Assembly: GCA_945873095.1 (NCBI GenBank)
Contig: CAMCBU010000012.1
Location: 1 to 64,000, forward strand
Length of the DNA: 64,000 nt
Direction of reading: 5' to 3'
From: Klebsiella pneumoniae
GTDB lineage: Bacteria; Pseudomonadota; Gammaproteobacteria; Steroidobacterales; Steroidobacteraceae
Within the stretch, counting starts at the first letter, position 1. Every line of letters starts with the position of its first letter. A model generated the notes under the pieces. The model made no database searches, was not told the DNA's origin, and was given only the letters and a program-made list of their open reading frames with translations. Shown piece by piece: positions 1-10,023 of this stretch. A program made the translations under genes and the position numbers.

Positions 1-227
1 TAGTGCGCCGGGGTCGTCGTGACCACGCTGACGGCGTCGACCTGGCCGAGCAACTCTCGGTGATCGGCAAAACCGCGCGTGCCCATCTCGGCGGCGACCG
101 CCGCACGCACCTCGTGACGCGGATCCACCACGCCCACCAAGGTGCAACCCGGTGCTGCCGCGTACTTCTGCGCGTGAAACCGGCCGAGATAGCCCGTGCC
201 GATCACCGCTGCTCGTATGTTGCTCAT
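1..227 (-). CDS. Gfo/Idh/MocA-family NAD(P)-dependent oxidoreductase, N-terminal part
   Basis: Reading leftward from an ATG at 227, the first 75 residues form a Rossmann fold: strand plus glycine motif VIGTGYLGRFHAQ, an acidic strand end (VGVVDP) that would bind the NAD(P) ribose, and a later VDAVSVVTTTPAH segment typical of Gfo/Idh/MocA dehydrogenases. The gene runs off the left edge, so the catalytic domain and substrate are not visible. It is divergent from the small membrane protein at 244 across only 16 nt. No Shine-Dalgarno precedes the ATG; a CATAAT hexamer sits 5 nt upstream. The family assignment is good; the specific reaction is unknown. Confidence 0.85.
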   Translation of the reverse strand, partial: MSNIRAAVIGTGYLGRFHAQKYAAAPGCTLVGVVDPRHEVRAAVAAEMGTRGFADHRELLGQVDAVSVVTTTPAH

Positions 228-243
228 CGCTTATTATGTGCCG
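228..243. promoter_or_regulatory. Bidirectional -10 core between divergent genes (leaderless type)
   Basis: The whole 16-nt divergent gap is AT-rich in its centre. On the plus strand TATTAT (232-237) lies 6 nt before the ATG at 244. On the minus strand CATAAT (238-233) lies 5 nt before the ATG at 227. Both positions would put the transcription start at or next to the start codon. No convincing -35 box is seen on either side. This is inference from motif and spacing. Confidence 0.45.
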
Positions 244-528
244 ATGTCGAAACGAAAAAAGTCCCAAGCCGCCACGATCGCACTACGCGAGTTGCGCTGG
301 CTCGTGCTGGCAGCCGCGACAGGCGCGATCCTGCTGCCGATGCTGCTCTGGATCAGCGGACGCATCCTGCTCGGCAGCTACGAGAACGGCGGACTGATCG
401 ACTTGTGGCTCGATTTCGCGCGTGAGCTCGGCCAAGGCGGCACAGCCGCGTGGATTTTGCTGATCGCACCCTACACTTTTTTGCAGGTCGGGCGCCTCGT
501 CTGGTTGCTGCAACGACGCTTGCGCTGA
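244..528 (+). CDS. Small two-helix membrane protein of unknown function
   Basis: 94 residues: a basic N-terminus (MSKRKKSQ), a hydrophobic segment around residues 17-40, a polar stretch, and a second hydrophobic segment around 63-85 ending in RRLR. This suggests a two-helix inner-membrane protein. The reading frame continues upstream, but the ATG at 244 is favoured by the basic start and by the -10-like TATTAT exactly 6 nt before it. No family recognised; coding status rests on the clean hydrophobic pattern and placement between two clear genes. Confidence 0.6.
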   Translation: MSKRKKSQAATIALRELRWLVLAAATGAILLPMLLWISGRILLGSYENGGLIDLWLDFARELGQGGTAAWILLIAPYTFLQVGRLVWLLQRRLR

Positions 529-549
529 CACTCGAGGCGCCAAGTGCGC

Positions 550-2208
550 CTAATTCGCCAAACTGCGATCGCGTGCGGCGCGAAACTCGCTGTCGGGATA
601 CCAATTCGGGAAACGCCGCTCGTTGGCTAGGCGCCAGCCGATGCGCTGCATCAGCTCGATGTCCTGCAACCCACCGCGCAAGTCGATTCCCGCTCGAAAT
701 TCATCCGAGGGCTTGTGGTAATCGTTCTTGGTGAACTCGGCGAGCTGCGCGCGCCCCCACTCCTCACCCTTTTCGCGATCGTCGACCCCGAGCTTGATAT
801 AGAGCGCCGGAACACCACCCTTGGCGAAGTTGAAATGGTCCGATCGAAAGAAGAAGCCGTTCTCCGGAGTCGGCTCGGGCTTGACGAGGCGCTCCTGAAG
901 CTGCGCTTCGCTCGCGAGGTATTCCTCGAGCTCCGAGGCGCCGTGACCCACGACGGTGACGTCCTTGGTCGGTCCGCCCCAACTGATCGCGTCCATGTTG
1001 AGCGCGGCCACCGTCTTGGCCAATGGAAAGATCGGATTGGCGACGTAGTAAGCCGAACCCAATAAGCCACTCTCCTCCAGCGTGACGGCGAGAAAGACCA
1101 CCGAGCGCTCGGGCCGCGGCGTCGATTCTGCGTAAGCCTTGGCGATGGTCAGCAAGCCGGCCGTGCCCGATGCATTGTCGAGCGCGCCGTTGAAGATGTT
1201 GTCGCCCGTGCGCGCGAGTGTTTTGCCGAGATGATCCCAATGCGCCATGTAGACGATCAGTTCATCCGGATGTCGTCGACCCGGCAACATCGCCACCACG
1301 TTCGATGACGATGCACGGCGGATGAGATTTCGCACCGAACCGCTGGCCGTCTGCCCAAGCTCGATCGGTTTGAAGCCGCGCTGACTCGATTTGAGCAGCA
1401 GCGCCTCGAAACTATGGCCACTCGCCCGCAGCAAGGCGTCACCCTCGGCCTTGGTGACCCAACCTTCGATGGCGGGGCGACCGGCGTTGCCATCTTTGGC
1501 CACCATGTCGAGCTGCGGACCGGTCCAACTGTTTTGCACCGTATCCCAAGGATAAGCAGCCGGTTTATCGTCATGGATGATGATGGCGGCGGCGGCGCCC
1601 TGCCGCGCAGCCTCCTCGAATTTGTAGGTCCAGCGACCGTAATAGGTCATCGCTCGACCGCGAAACAAACCGGCATCGTTCGTCGCGAAACCCGGATCGT
1701 TGATCAGGATCACGGCGGTCTTGCCCTGCATGTCGACGCCGGCGTAGTCGTTCCAACCGAACTCCGGCGCAACGACGCCATGCCCAACGAACACGAGCGG
1801 ACTATCAGCGAGGCGAGCCTCGGGCACGAGGCGCTTGGTCCAGATGACCATGTCGCGTGAGTAAGTGAGCTCACGCGCACCGAGTCGCAAGCTCGCATCG
1901 GAGCCCGCAGTGATCTCAACGATCGGTACCTCCTGCACCCACGAGGCACCGTTACCCGGTCGCAAGCCCAGCTTTCGAAACTCCTCGATCAAATATTCGA
2001 CGGTCTTGCGCTCGCCCGCGGTGCCCGGTTTGCGACCTTCGAACTCGTCGCTCGAGAGCGTTGCGATATGCCGCTCGTAAGTTGCCGCCGAGAGCGGTGC
2101 GATCGTCGCGGTCGGTGCCTGTGCGGGCGTGGTGCAGCTGGTCAGCAAAGCGACGAGCGCTGCGGCGACCGGCCATGCGATGAACTTGATGTGGGACAAC
2201 GTCTTCAC
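550..2208 (-). CDS. M28-family zinc peptidase, lipoprotein
   Basis: 552 residues. The N-terminus is a lipoprotein signal with lipobox LTSC, so the protein should be anchored in the cell envelope. A PA-type insert (roughly residues 130-260) precedes the M28 catalytic domain. Metal-ligand motifs are visible: YMAHWDHLG (His/Asp), GALDNASGTAGLL (bridging Asp), TLEESGLLGS (catalytic Glu and ligand Glu), NMDAI (Asp) and FFFRSDHFNFA (His). Family members are aminopeptidases or carboxypeptidases acting on exported peptides; the exact specificity cannot be read. The start is a GTG at 2208; no in-frame ATG gives a better signal peptide. Confidence 0.9.
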   Translation of the reverse strand: MKTLSHIKFIAWPVAAALVALLTSCTTPAQAPTATIAPLSAATYERHIATLSSDEFEGRKPGTAGERKTVEYLIEEFRKLGLRPGNGASWVQEVPIVEITAGSDASLRLGARELTYSRDMVIWTKRLVPEARLADSPLVFVGHGVVAPEFGWNDYAGVDMQGKTAVILINDPGFATNDAGLFRGRAMTYYGRWTYKFEEAARQGAAAAIIIHDDKPAAYPWDTVQNSWTGPQLDMVAKDGNAGRPAIEGWVTKAEGDALLRASGHSFEALLLKSSQRGFKPIELGQTASGSVRNLIRRASSSNVVAMLPGRRHPDELIVYMAHWDHLGKTLARTGDNIFNGALDNASGTAGLLTIAKAYAESTPRPERSVVFLAVTLEESGLLGSAYYVANPIFPLAKTVAALNMDAISWGGPTKDVTVVGHGASELEEYLASEAQLQERLVKPEPTPENGFFFRSDHFNFAKGGVPALYIKLGVDDREKGEEWGRAQLAEFTKNDYHKPSDEFRAGIDLRGGLQDIELMQRIGWRLANERRFPNWYPDSEFRAARDRSLAN

Positions 2209-2226
2209 TCCATAACCCCAACGAAT

Positions 2227-2523
2227 TCAGGCTTTTGGCTCTGGCCAAACCCACCAGCCGATGAGCAACAACAGCAAGGCGAGGACACCCTGCGCGAGGC
2301 GCCGCCAACGACGGGCTTGCAACTCACCGACGAAGGCTGCCGCCGAGACCACCGCCAAGGCTGCAGAAACCGCCAATGTCTGTATCAACGGCGGAAACTC
2401 CTCCCCAATACGTTCGGCGAACTCGGGCAGGAACAAAAACACGACCAGCGTCAAAACTAGCGCAACCGTGATGGAAACGGCCGATCCGAGCACGATCCCG
2501 AGCAGCATGGCGAGCGGTTGCAT
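2227..2523 (-). CDS. Small membrane protein with about three helices
   Basis: 98 residues, almost entirely hydrophobic: helices near residues 5-30, 42-62 and 70-92, with a short charged loop (ELQARRWRR) before the last. The ATG at 2523 is chosen because a good Shine-Dalgarno (AAGGAAG) lies about 8 nt upstream; the longer frame upstream is non-hydrophobic. It sits directly upstream of, and codirectional with, the M28 peptidase (18-nt gap), so cotranscription is likely. No family recognised. Confidence 0.65.
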   Translation of the reverse strand: MQPLAMLLGIVLGSAVSITVALVLTLVVFLFLPEFAERIGEEFPPLIQTLAVSAALAVVSAAAFVGELQARRWRRLAQGVLALLLLLIGWWVWPEPKA

Positions 2524-2616
2524 GGATTTTCTTCCTTGACGGGGTTCTCTGCACTTGAAGGTGCGACGCAGGCACTCTAGTCTGCAAAGCGAGTTTAACT
2601 GATGCCAAGGCCGCAC

Positions 2617-4710
2617 ATGACCCCCTCCAGTCGCCGCCCGACCGCCCTGCTCGCCTTCACCGTGGTGCTTACCGCACTGCTGACGGTCGGCAGTTCCTCG
2701 CGTCTGACGGCCAATACCTCGCTGTTACCCCCCGGCGCGCTCGCCCCGACCGCTCGTGAGCGCATGATCGCGCGTCAAGTTGGCTCGCTGCTCGAGGAGG
2801 CGCACTACAGCAAATTGAAGATCGACGACAACCTCTCACCGCGGGTGATGGACAAGTTCATCGAGGGGCTCGACGGCCAGCGTAGCTATTTTCTGGCGAG
2901 CGACATCGCCGAGTTCGAAACGCATCGCCTGCGCTTCGACGACATGATCCGCACCGGCGACATCGAACCCTCGTACTTGATCTTCGCGCGCTATCAGCAG
3001 CGCAACCGCGAGCGCGTGCAACATGCGTTGGCACTGCTCGACCGCGAACCGGATTTCACCCTGAACGAAGGCTTCGAATTTGACCGCGAATCGGCACCAT
3101 GGGCCAAAGATTCCGCGGAACTCGATGAGCTGTGGCGCAAGCGCGTGAAAAACGACGCCATCTCGCTGCTGCTCACCAATAAAACTTGGACTGAAGCGCG
3201 CGACGTGCTGCGCACGCGCTACGAGCGCGTCTTGAAGCGTGCCGACCAGGTCAAGCCCGAGGAGGTGTTCGAGCTCTTCCTGAACGCCTACGCGCGCACT
3301 TTCGATCCACACTCGAGTTACTTCTCGCCGCGTAACTCCGAGGAATACAAAATCCAGATGAGCCTCAATTACGAGGGCATCGGGGCTTCACTGCAGCTGG
3401 TCGACGAATACGTCACCATCATGAACTTGATCGAAGGGGGTCCTGCAGCTGCCGCCGGTACGCTCAAGATCAACGATCGCATCACCGCAGTCGGTCAAGG
3501 TCGCGACAGCGCGATGACCGATGTCGTCGGCTGGCGGATCGACGATGTGGTGCAGTTGATTCGCGGCAAGGGCGGCACACCCGTGCGCTTGCAGATCCTG
3601 CCCGCGGGTGCTGCGCCCGGCTCACCGGAAAAAACCGTCGAGTTCATGCGTGGCAAAGTCACACTCGAAGCACAGGCCGCCAAGAAAGAACTCAAAACCT
3701 TTCGGCGTGGTGAGCGCGAGTACAAAGTCGGCGTAATCAACGTGCCGGGCTTCTACTCCGATTACGACGCGCAGCGTGCCGGCGACAAGGACTATCGCAG
3801 CACGACTCGCGACGTTCGCAAACTCATCGACGAATTGAAGACCACGGGCGTCGACAGTATCGTGATGGATCTGCGTGGTAACGGCGGCGGCTTTCTGCCC
3901 GAATCACAATCGCTGACAGGTCTGTTCATCGATCGTGGTCCCGTGGTGCAAGTCCAGTTTTCGGGCGGCGAAAAAGAAGTGCTCGATGACGATCAGTCCG
4001 GTGTTGCTTACAACGGTCCACTCGTCGTGTTGATCGATCGCTTCAGTGCCTCGGCTTCCGAAATCTTCGCTGGTGCGATTCAAGACTATGGGCGCGGCGT
4101 CGTGGTGGGTCAACGCAGCTTCGGCAAGGGCACCGTGCAAAATCTCGTCCCGCTCTCGCGTTGGAGCGCGCGGCCCGTCAACGGACAGCTGACCGTCACG
4201 ATCGGGAAGTTCTATCGAGTCACCGGCGAGAGCACGCAACATCGCGGCGTGGAGCCCGACGTGACGCTCGCCTCACCCATCAGTCTCGCCGACATCGGTG
4301 AGAGCTCGCTCGATGATGCCCTCCCTTGGGATCGGATTCAGGCAGCCGGTTTCGGTCAACCCGGATCACTTTCGCCCTCGATCGCCAAACTCGTCACCGA
4401 AGAGAGTGCCCGGCAGCGACGTGACCCGGATTATCGATGGTGGCTTGCCGATATCGCGGCCGTCGAGAAACTGCGCGGTCAAAAAAGTCTTTCGTTGAAC
4501 CTCGAGACTCGCAAGGCCGAGCGGGCCGCGCTCGAGACAGAGCGCTTGGCGCGCGAAAACGAGCGTCGAGCAGCCCGCCAAGAGCCCGCGCTCAAAGCGA
4601 TCAGCGAACTCGACGGTGCTTCGCTACCCGATGTGATTCTCGATCAGGCCGTTCAGGTCGCCGGCGACATGGTGCAATTTGGCTCGGCGCTCGCCGCACG
4701 CAGGCAGTGA
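2617..4710 (+). CDS. prc: Carboxy-terminal (tail-specific) protease Prc/Tsp
   Basis: About 697 residues, full length for the family. A signal sequence (LLAFTVVLTALLTVGSSS) exports it to the periplasm. A DUF-type N-terminal region is followed by a PDZ domain (around ASLQLVDEYVTIMNLIEGG), the S41 peptidase core with the serine-nucleophile segment DRFSASASEIFAG, the catalytic-lysine segment RSFGKGTVQ, and a C-terminal helical Tsp domain rich in Arg/Glu. It degrades or trims periplasmic proteins with nonpolar C-termini. Two starts are possible: ATG 2602 has no Shine-Dalgarno, while ATG 2617 has AAGG 6 nt upstream and gives the cleaner signal peptide. The 3' end overlaps the convergent DUF1249 gene. 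Confidence 0.95.
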   Translation: MTPSSRRPTALLAFTVVLTALLTVGSSSRLTANTSLLPPGALAPTARERMIARQVGSLLEEAHYSKLKIDDNLSPRVMDKFIEGLDGQRSYFLASDIAEFETHRLRFDDMIRTGDIEPSYLIFARYQQRNRERVQHALALLDREPDFTLNEGFEFDRESAPWAKDSAELDELWRKRVKNDAISLLLTNKTWTEARDVLRTRYERVLKRADQVKPEEVFELFLNAYARTFDPHSSYFSPRNSEEYKIQMSLNYEGIGASLQLVDEYVTIMNLIEGGPAAAAGTLKINDRITAVGQGRDSAMTDVVGWRIDDVVQLIRGKGGTPVRLQILPAGAAPGSPEKTVEFMRGKVTLEAQAAKKELKTFRRGEREYKVGVINVPGFYSDYDAQRAGDKDYRSTTRDVRKLIDELKTTGVDSIVMDLRGNGGGFLPESQSLTGLFIDRGPVVQVQFSGGEKEVLDDDQSGVAYNGPLVVLIDRFSASASEIFAGAIQDYGRGVVVGQRSFGKGTVQNLVPLSRWSARPVNGQLTVTIGKFYRVTGESTQHRGVEPDVTLASPISLADIGESSLDDALPWDRIQAAGFGQPGSLSPSIAKLVTEESARQRRDPDYRWWLADIAAVEKLRGQKSLSLNLETRKAERAALETERLARENERRAARQEPALKAISELDGASLPDVILDQAVQVAGDMVQFGSALAARRQ

Positions 4711-5195
4711 CCGCGATCGAGGCAATACTCCAACCACTTGTTCAGCATGACGTTGCGCGCCCAGCGTTGATCGAGATCCTGCCCCGCCAACTGTCGCCAA
4801 TCCCGCAACAGCGGGTGATGGTGCGTCGCAGCCCACGAGTGCGCCTCCACGAGAGCGGCATCGTGGTAGATGCGTAACTGCATATCCGGCGCGGTACACG
4901 CCGTCTCGTCACCCTCAGAGCCAAACAGATAAGTCAGCTCGAGCAGCGTCGTGTAGGGCGACACCTCGCCCACCCGCAAGCGTAGGTCGCAATCGGACTC
5001 GATCGCCGAGATGCACTCGCCGCGTAGATTTCGTAACGCACCCGCAAGCTCCGTCAATCGCAGATAGTTACTCTCATAGAGCGACATCAACGCCACGAAA
5101 CTGCGAGGACGACCACGCCAACTCGCCGGCAGCGCACTCTCGCCCGACAGAACGATCGAGTCGATGAATCGCAAAGAGGTGGGTCTCGTCGTCAC
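4653..5195 (-). CDS. DUF1249 (YqiB-like) protein
   Basis: 180 residues from a GTG at 5195. The conserved block begins at RPRSFVALMSLYESNYLRL and continues through GEVSPYTTLLELTYLF, MQLRIYHDAALVEA and a C-terminal WLEYCLDRGHCL, the signature of the DUF1249/YqiB family. Function is unknown; E. coli yqiB lies beside the cAMP phosphodiesterase gene, but no such neighbour is present here. The frame stays open upstream to 5510, opposite ppsR, but that extension is the antisense shadow of ppsR. The 3' end overlaps the convergent prc by 58 nt. Confidence 0.8.
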   Translation of the reverse strand: MTTRPTSLRFIDSIVLSGESALPASWRGRPRSFVALMSLYESNYLRLTELAGALRNLRGECISAIESDCDLRLRVGEVSPYTTLLELTYLFGSEGDETACTAPDMQLRIYHDAALVEAHSWAATHHHPLLRDWRQLAGQDLDQRWARNVMLNKWLEYCLDRGHCLRAASAEPNCTMSPAT

Positions 5196-5229
5196 GACGA
5201 AACTATAGCGCGTAACCTGCGGCGCGTAA

Positions 5230-6051
5230 CTAGGCTCGAGTGCGTCGCTCGATACCCGTCGCATCGAGAATGCGGGCCGAGATTTCTTCGATCGAGCACT
5301 CGGTGGTGTCGATGAACGAAATGCCATGACGCTGAAATATTCCGTCGGCTGCACGGGTCTCAAACTGCACTTGCTGCGGCGACGAATAGCGACTGTTGGG
5401 CCGCCGTTCCTGTCGAATTTGCTGCAAGCGTGACGGCGCGATCCGCAAACCGAACAACTTGTCACGGTGGGCCTGCAAGCCGGGCGGCAAACGGTTCGAC
5501 TCGAGATCATCGTCCGTCAGCGGATAGTTGGCCGCGAAGATGCCGTATTGCATGGCCAGATACAGACAGGTTGGAGTCTTGCCCGAGCGCGACACACCGA
5601 CCAGGATCACATCGGCGCGAGTGTAATCGCGTTGCGAGCCATCGTCGTTGGCCAAAGCATAGTTGGTGGCATCGATGCGCGCCGCGTAGTGCACGGCATC
5701 GGCGATGCCGTGTGCGCGCCCCGAGCGATGGGTCGAACGCGTGCCGAGCTCCTGCTCCATAGGCCCCACGAAGGCTTCGAAAAAATCCAGGAACAAGGCC
5801 TTGCTGCCACGCAGTACTTCGCGCAGATCATCCTGTACCAAGGTGCTGAAAACGATCGGTCTTTGACCGCTCTCGGCACCGGCTAGATCGATCCGCCGCA
5901 CCGCCTCCGCTGCCTTGTCAAGGGTCGACACAAATGGCAAAGTCACGGCCCGAATTTCCAGGCCATCGAACTGGGTCAACAAACTGTGTCCCATGGTCTC
6001 AGCGGTGACTCCCGTTTGATCCGAGACGAAAAAGACGATCCTGCCCGCCAC
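5230..6051 (-). CDS. ppsR: PEP synthase regulatory protein (bifunctional kinase/pyrophosphorylase)
   Basis: 273 residues, full length for the DUF299 family. The family phosphorylates PEP synthase on a threonine using ADP and reverses this with phosphate. Visible hallmarks are the N-terminal FFVSDQTGVTAETMGHSLL and the P-loop-like GVSRSGKTPTCLYLA, followed by ANYPLTDDDL. The start is GTG at 6051 with AGGGAG about 9 nt upstream. It is divergent from its target ppsA across 76 nt, the usual arrangement, so the two probably share a control region. Confidence 0.95.
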   Translation of the reverse strand: MAGRIVFFVSDQTGVTAETMGHSLLTQFDGLEIRAVTLPFVSTLDKAAEAVRRIDLAGAESGQRPIVFSTLVQDDLREVLRGSKALFLDFFEAFVGPMEQELGTRSTHRSGRAHGIADAVHYAARIDATNYALANDDGSQRDYTRADVILVGVSRSGKTPTCLYLAMQYGIFAANYPLTDDDLESNRLPPGLQAHRDKLFGLRIAPSRLQQIRQERRPNSRYSSPQQVQFETRAADGIFQRHGISFIDTTECSIEEISARILDATGIERRTRA

Positions 6052-6127
6052 TCGTTGTTCTCCCTAATTCTCCCTGCCGCGCTCGGAAGTGTTCCATCGA
6101 CGTCGGCAACCGACAAGGTGAATTTCC

Positions 6128-8491
6128 ATGACTGAAGTCGTTATCCCCTTTGAACGCCTCGGTATGCACGATGTGGAGACGGTCGGTGGCAAGAACGCCT
6201 CCATCGGTGAAATGATCGGCGCACTCGCTCGCCTTGGCGTGAAAGTGCCTGGTGGCTTCGCGACCACGGCGGCAGCTTACCGAGCGATGCTGGCCCACGA
6301 GGGCCTCGATGAGCGCATCCGACACACTCTCGCCGAGCTCGATGTCGATGACGTCGTCAGGCTCGCCGCGGTCGGCGCGCAGATCCGCAGCTGGATTCTG
6401 GCAGCGCCGCTGCCCGCTGCTCTCGAACAGGCCGTTCGAGCAGGGTATCGTCGGTTTGGGCCCGACGCCGCCGTCGCGGTGCGCTCCTCGGCGACCGCAG
6501 AAGATTTACCGGAAGCCTCGTTCGCCGGCCAACAAGAAACCTTCCTCAACATTCAAGGCGAAGAGGCGGTTCTCGAAGCAATGCGACACGTGTTCGCCTC
6601 GCTCTTCAACGATCGTGCGATCGCGTATCGCGTTCATCAAGGCTTCGACCATTCGCAAGTGGCCTTGTCGGCGGGCATCCAGCAAATGGTGCGCTCGGAT
6701 CTCGGTGCGAGTGGCGTGATGTTCACACTCGACACAGATTCGGGCTTTCGCGATGTGGTGTTCGTGACCGCCTCCTACGGTCTTGGTGAAACCGTCGTCC
6801 AGGGCGCGGTGAACCCGGACGAGTTCTACCTGTACAAACCCGCGCTGCGCGCCGGGCGACGCGCCGTGCTACGCCGCAACCTCGGTGCCAAGGCGATCAA
6901 GATGGTCTACGGCGAGCCGGGCTCGACAGAACGGGTGTGCACCGTCGATGTGCCCTCAGCCGATCGGCAGCGCTTTTGCCTCGATGAGCAGGATCTCGTG
7001 AGCCTTGCCAAGCAGGCGCTCATCATTGAAGAGCACTACGGCAGGCCGATGGATATCGAGTGGGGCAAAGACGGCAGCACGGGCGAGATCTTCATCCTGC
7101 AAGCGCGCCCGGAGACCGTGCAGAGCCGAACGGGTCGCACGATCCAGCGCTATACACTGAGCAAGCGCTCAAAGATTCTCGCCGAAGGTCGCAGCATCGG
7201 CCAGCGGATCGGCGCTGGGCCTGCACGGGTCATCAGCGATGTCTCACAGATGGCCCGCGTGCAGCCGGGCGATGTGCTGATTGCGGATATGACCGATCCC
7301 GATTGGGAGCCGGTGATGAAGCGGGCGTCCGCCATCGTCACGAACCGCGGCGGGCGCACCTGTCACGCTGCAATCATCGCACGCGAACTCGGCATCCCCG
7401 CCGTCGTCGGCTGCGGTGATGCCACCACGGCGATCCGCGAGGGAACAGCGGTGACGGTCTCCTGTGCCGAAGGCGATACCGGCTTCGTTTATGAGGGTGC
7501 ACTCGATTTCGAACGCAAACAAATCGAACTCGACGGACTGCCACCGTCACCCGTCAAGATCATGATGAACGTCGGCAATCCCGATCGCGCTTTCGACTTC
7601 GCGAGCATCCCGCACTGCGGCGTGGGTCTCGCTCGACTCGAGTTCATCATCAATCGAATGATCGGCGTGCATCCGCGCGCCCTGCTCGAGTTCGATCGTC
7701 TCGATGCCGGCTTGAAGAGCGAGATCGAGACGCAGATGGCTGGCTACACCGATCCGGTCGGCTTCTATGTAGACAAACTCTCCGAAGGCATTTCGCAGAT
7801 CGCAGCGGCCTTCTCACCGGAGCCCGTCATCGTGCGCCTGTCCGATTTCAAGTCGAACGAGTACGCCAACCTCATCGGCGGACGTCTCTACGAACCGCAC
7901 GAAGAAAATCCGATGCTCGGCTTTCGCGGTGCGGCACGCTACGTCGATGCCTCGTTTCGGCCCTGCTTCGAACTCGAGTGCCGCGCCTTACGCCGCGTCC
8001 GAGACGAGATGGGTCTTGCGAATGTCTGGGTCATGGTGCCCTTCGTGCGCACGGTCGCTGAAGCGGCCAAAGTCACCGAATTGCTCGCAGCCAATGGGCT
8101 CAAGCGCGGCGAGAACGGTCTCAAAGTCATCATGATGTGCGAGCTGCCCTCGAACGCCGTGCTTGCAGAGCACTTTCTCGAATATTTTGACGGTATGTCG
8201 ATCGGCTCGAACGACATGACGCAGTTGACGCTCGGTGTCGATCGCGATTCGGGGATCGTCGCCAACCATTTCGACGAGCGCGACGAGGCCGTCAAGGCCA
8301 TGCTGTCGATGGCGATCACCGCCTGCCGCAAGGCCGGCAAGTACGTTGGTATTTGCGGACAGGGACCGTCCGATCATCCGGATCTCGCCCGCTGGCTCGT
8401 TGCGCAGGGTATCGAGAGCATCTCGCTCAACCCCGACACCGTCGTGGAGACGTGGTTGATGCTGGCGCAGAACTCAGCTGGCGCGAGCTGA
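6128..8491 (+). CDS. ppsA: Phosphoenolpyruvate synthase
   Basis: 787 residues, the usual length. It converts pyruvate plus ATP to PEP, AMP and phosphate for gluconeogenesis. In order: N-terminal ATP-grasp domain ([32 protein letters not shown]), swivelling phosphohistidine domain with [15 protein letters not shown] (catalytic His at about residue 413), and PEP/pyruvate-binding TIM barrel ending in [13 protein letters not shown] with the catalytic Cys near residue 745. The ATG at 6128 is preceded by AAGGTG about 9 nt upstream. It overlaps the convergent dehydratase gene by 18 nt. The divergent ppsR supplies regulation by phosphorylation. Confidence 0.98.
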   Translation: MTEVVIPFERLGMHDVETVGGKNASIGEMIGALARLGVKVPGGFATTAAAYRAMLAHEGLDERIRHTLAELDVDDVVRLAAVGAQIRSWILAAPLPAALEQAVRAGYRRFGPDAAVAVRSSATAEDLPEASFAGQQETFLNIQGEEAVLEAMRHVFASLFNDRAIAYRVHQGFDHSQVALSAGIQQMVRSDLGASGVMFTLDTDSGFRDVVFVTASYGLGETVVQGAVNPDEFYLYKPALRAGRRAVLRRNLGAKAIKMVYGEPGSTERVCTVDVPSADRQRFCLDEQDLVSLAKQALIIEEHYGRPMDIEWGKDGSTGEIFILQARPETVQSRTGRTIQRYTLSKRSKILAEGRSIGQRIGAGPARVISDVSQMARVQPGDVLIADMTDPDWEPVMKRASAIVTNRGGRTCHAAIIARELGIPAVVGCGDATTAIREGTAVTVSCAEGDTGFVYEGALDFERKQIELDGLPPSPVKIMMNVGNPDRAFDFASIPHCGVGLARLEFIINRMIGVHPRALLEFDRLDAGLKSEIETQMAGYTDPVGFYVDKLSEGISQIAAAFSPEPVIVRLSDFKSNEYANLIGGRLYEPHEENPMLGFRGAARYVDASFRPCFELECRALRRVRDEMGLANVWVMVPFVRTVAEAAKVTELLAANGLKRGENGLKVIMMCELPSNAVLAEHFLEYFDGMSIGSNDMTQLTLGVDRDSGIVANHFDERDEAVKAMLSMAITACRKAGKYVGICGQGPSDHPDLARWLVAQGIESISLNPDTVVETWLMLAQNSAGAS

Positions 8492-9463
8492 ACGCTCACC
8501 AGAGAGGAACGGGCACACCGACAGGTCGACATTGCCGCCCGAGACGATCACGCCGATCGTCTCGCCCGGTTTGCCCAGTCGACCGTCGAGTACGGCGGCG
8601 AGAACCACGGCCGACGACGGCTCGATCAACAAACGAAAATCTTCGAGTGCGATGCGCATGGCCTGCACGATCGCCGCCTCCTCGACCGTGAGGATGTCAT
8701 CGACATGATTTTTGAAGATCTCGAACGGCAACACGCCCAAAGAGCCGCGCAGACCATCGGCGATCGTGGGCGGTGAGCCGCTCATGCCCACACGGACACC
8801 GGTATGAAACGAGCGTGCTGCATCGTCGGCGGTTTTGGGTTCCACGCCGATCACGCGACAACTCGGCACCAAACCGCGCGCCGCCAAAGCGGTACCCGAT
8901 AACAAACCACCGCCGCCGACCGGCGTCGAGATCACATCGATCGACGAATGCGTGCTTAAAAGTTCGAGTGCAGCGGTGCCTTGACCTGCAATCACGCGCG
9001 CATCGTCGAAGGGATGCACGACGGCCGCACCGGTCTGCGCCACGATCTCCGCAAGAGCGGCCTCGCGAGGTGCAAGACCTGGCTCGCAGTGACGCAAGGT
9101 CGCGCCTTCGGCAGTGATGTTGGCAAGCTTCACGGGCGATGCGTCATTCGGCGTGACGACCCAGCAGCGCCAGCCGAGCTCCCGCGCGGCGCGAGCGAGG
9201 GCCGCGCCGTGATTCCCGGAAGAATGCGTCGCTACGATACGCGAACTCGCGGGGTCGGCTGCGGCGGCGGACTCGAGTTGCAAGAGCGTGTTGAGCGCAC
9301 CGCGAAACTTGAAGGCGCCGATGTGCTGCACGTTCTCACACTTCAGCAACACCTTGCGCCCGACCCTAGCGTCGAAGCGCTCGGAAGACATCACCGGGGT
9401 GTGGACCACCCGCCCTTCCAAACGCCCTGCCGCGGCGACCACATCGGCAAACACGGGTAGCAT
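8474..9463 (-). CDS. PLP-dependent threonine/serine dehydratase
   Basis: About 329 residues of fold-type II PLP enzyme, without the C-terminal ACT domains of biosynthetic IlvA, so a catabolic-type threonine ammonia-lyase or serine dehydratase/racemase. Visible features are the PLP-lysine motif [10 protein letters not shown], the substrate loop [12 protein letters not shown] (usually SSGNHAQ), the phosphate-binding glycine loop VGGGGLLSG, and SGGNVDL near the end. ATG 9463 overlaps the orn stop codon (TGATG), which indicates translational coupling; a GTG at 9469 would add two residues. Substrate preference cannot be decided from sequence alone. Confidence 0.9.
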   Translation of the reverse strand: MLPVFADVVAAAGRLEGRVVHTPVMSSERFDARVGRKVLLKCENVQHIGAFKFRGALNTLLQLESAAAADPASSRIVATHSSGNHGAALARAARELGWRCWVVTPNDASPVKLANITAEGATLRHCEPGLAPREAALAEIVAQTGAAVVHPFDDARVIAGQGTAALELLSTHSSIDVISTPVGGGGLLSGTALAARGLVPSCRVIGVEPKTADDAARSFHTGVRVGMSGSPPTIADGLRGSLGVLPFEIFKNHVDDILTVEEAAIVQAMRIALEDFRLLIEPSSAVVLAAVLDGRLGKPGETIGVIVSGGNVDLSVCPFLSGERSARAS

Positions 9464-10023
9464 CAGCACGCGCCGCGCATTCCCGGGGCGAACAAGTGCT
9501 CACGGTAGTGCACGAGCTCCCGCACCGATTCACGAATGTCATCGAGGGCGAGGTGTGTCCCCTCCTTACTGAATGCGGCGGCAACCTCGGGCGCCCAGCG
9601 CTTGGCCAACTCCTTGAGCGTGCTCACATCGAGATTGCGATAGTGAAAGAACGCTTCGAGCTGCGGCATCAGTCGCGCCATAAAGCGACGATCCTGACAG
9701 ATGCTGTTACCACACATCGGCGATGAGCCCGCCTCGACGTGTTGCGCCAGAAACTCGAGCGTGCCGCGTTCGGCCTCCGCGGTGCTCGTACGACTCGCGC
9801 GGACCCGCGCCAGCAAACCCGACGAGCCGTGTTGTCGCTGATTCCACTCGTCCATTTTTGCCAAGGTCGCGTCATCTTGATGGATGGCGTAAACCGGCCC
9901 CTCGGCGATCAAGCGCAAAGAAGAATCCGTAACGAGCGTCGCAATCTCGATGATCGAGTCGGACTCCGGCTTCAGACCGGTCATCTCGAGATCGATCCAG
10001 ATGAGAGCATCGTGAGTGGGCAT
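9463..10023 (-). CDS. orn: Oligoribonuclease
   Basis: 186 residues, DEDDh 3'-5' exonuclease that clears two- to five-nucleotide RNAs, including linear pGpG. The metal-binding motifs are visible: [10 protein letters not shown] (DxE), [12 protein letters not shown] (the family's GNSICQDR block, Asp) and [12 protein letters not shown] (His/Asp region LALDDI). The ATG at 10023 has GAGG about 9 nt upstream; the longer open frame upstream is unrelated sequence. It is divergent from rsgA, the same pairing as in E. coli. Confidence 0.96.
   Translation of the reverse strand: MPTHDALIWIDLEMTGLKPESDSIIEIATLVTDSSLRLIAEGPVYAIHQDDATLAKMDEWNQRQHGSSGLLARVRASRTSTAEAERGTLEFLAQHVEAGSSPMCGNSICQDRRFMARLMPQLEAFFHYRNLDVSTLKELAKRWAPEVAAAFSKEGTHLALDDIRESVRELVHYREHLFAPGMRGAC

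Noticed and set aside
4653-4710. prc/DUF1249 58-nt convergent overlap as sign of a wrong gene end.
   Set aside because: Both stops are unambiguous and the Prc tail is variable; convergent overlaps recur in this compact window.
5196-5510. The DUF1249 frame stays open for another 105 codons upstream.
   Set aside because: This stretch is antisense to ppsR, shows no family homology and is Ser/Arg-rich like other shadow frames in GC-rich DNA.
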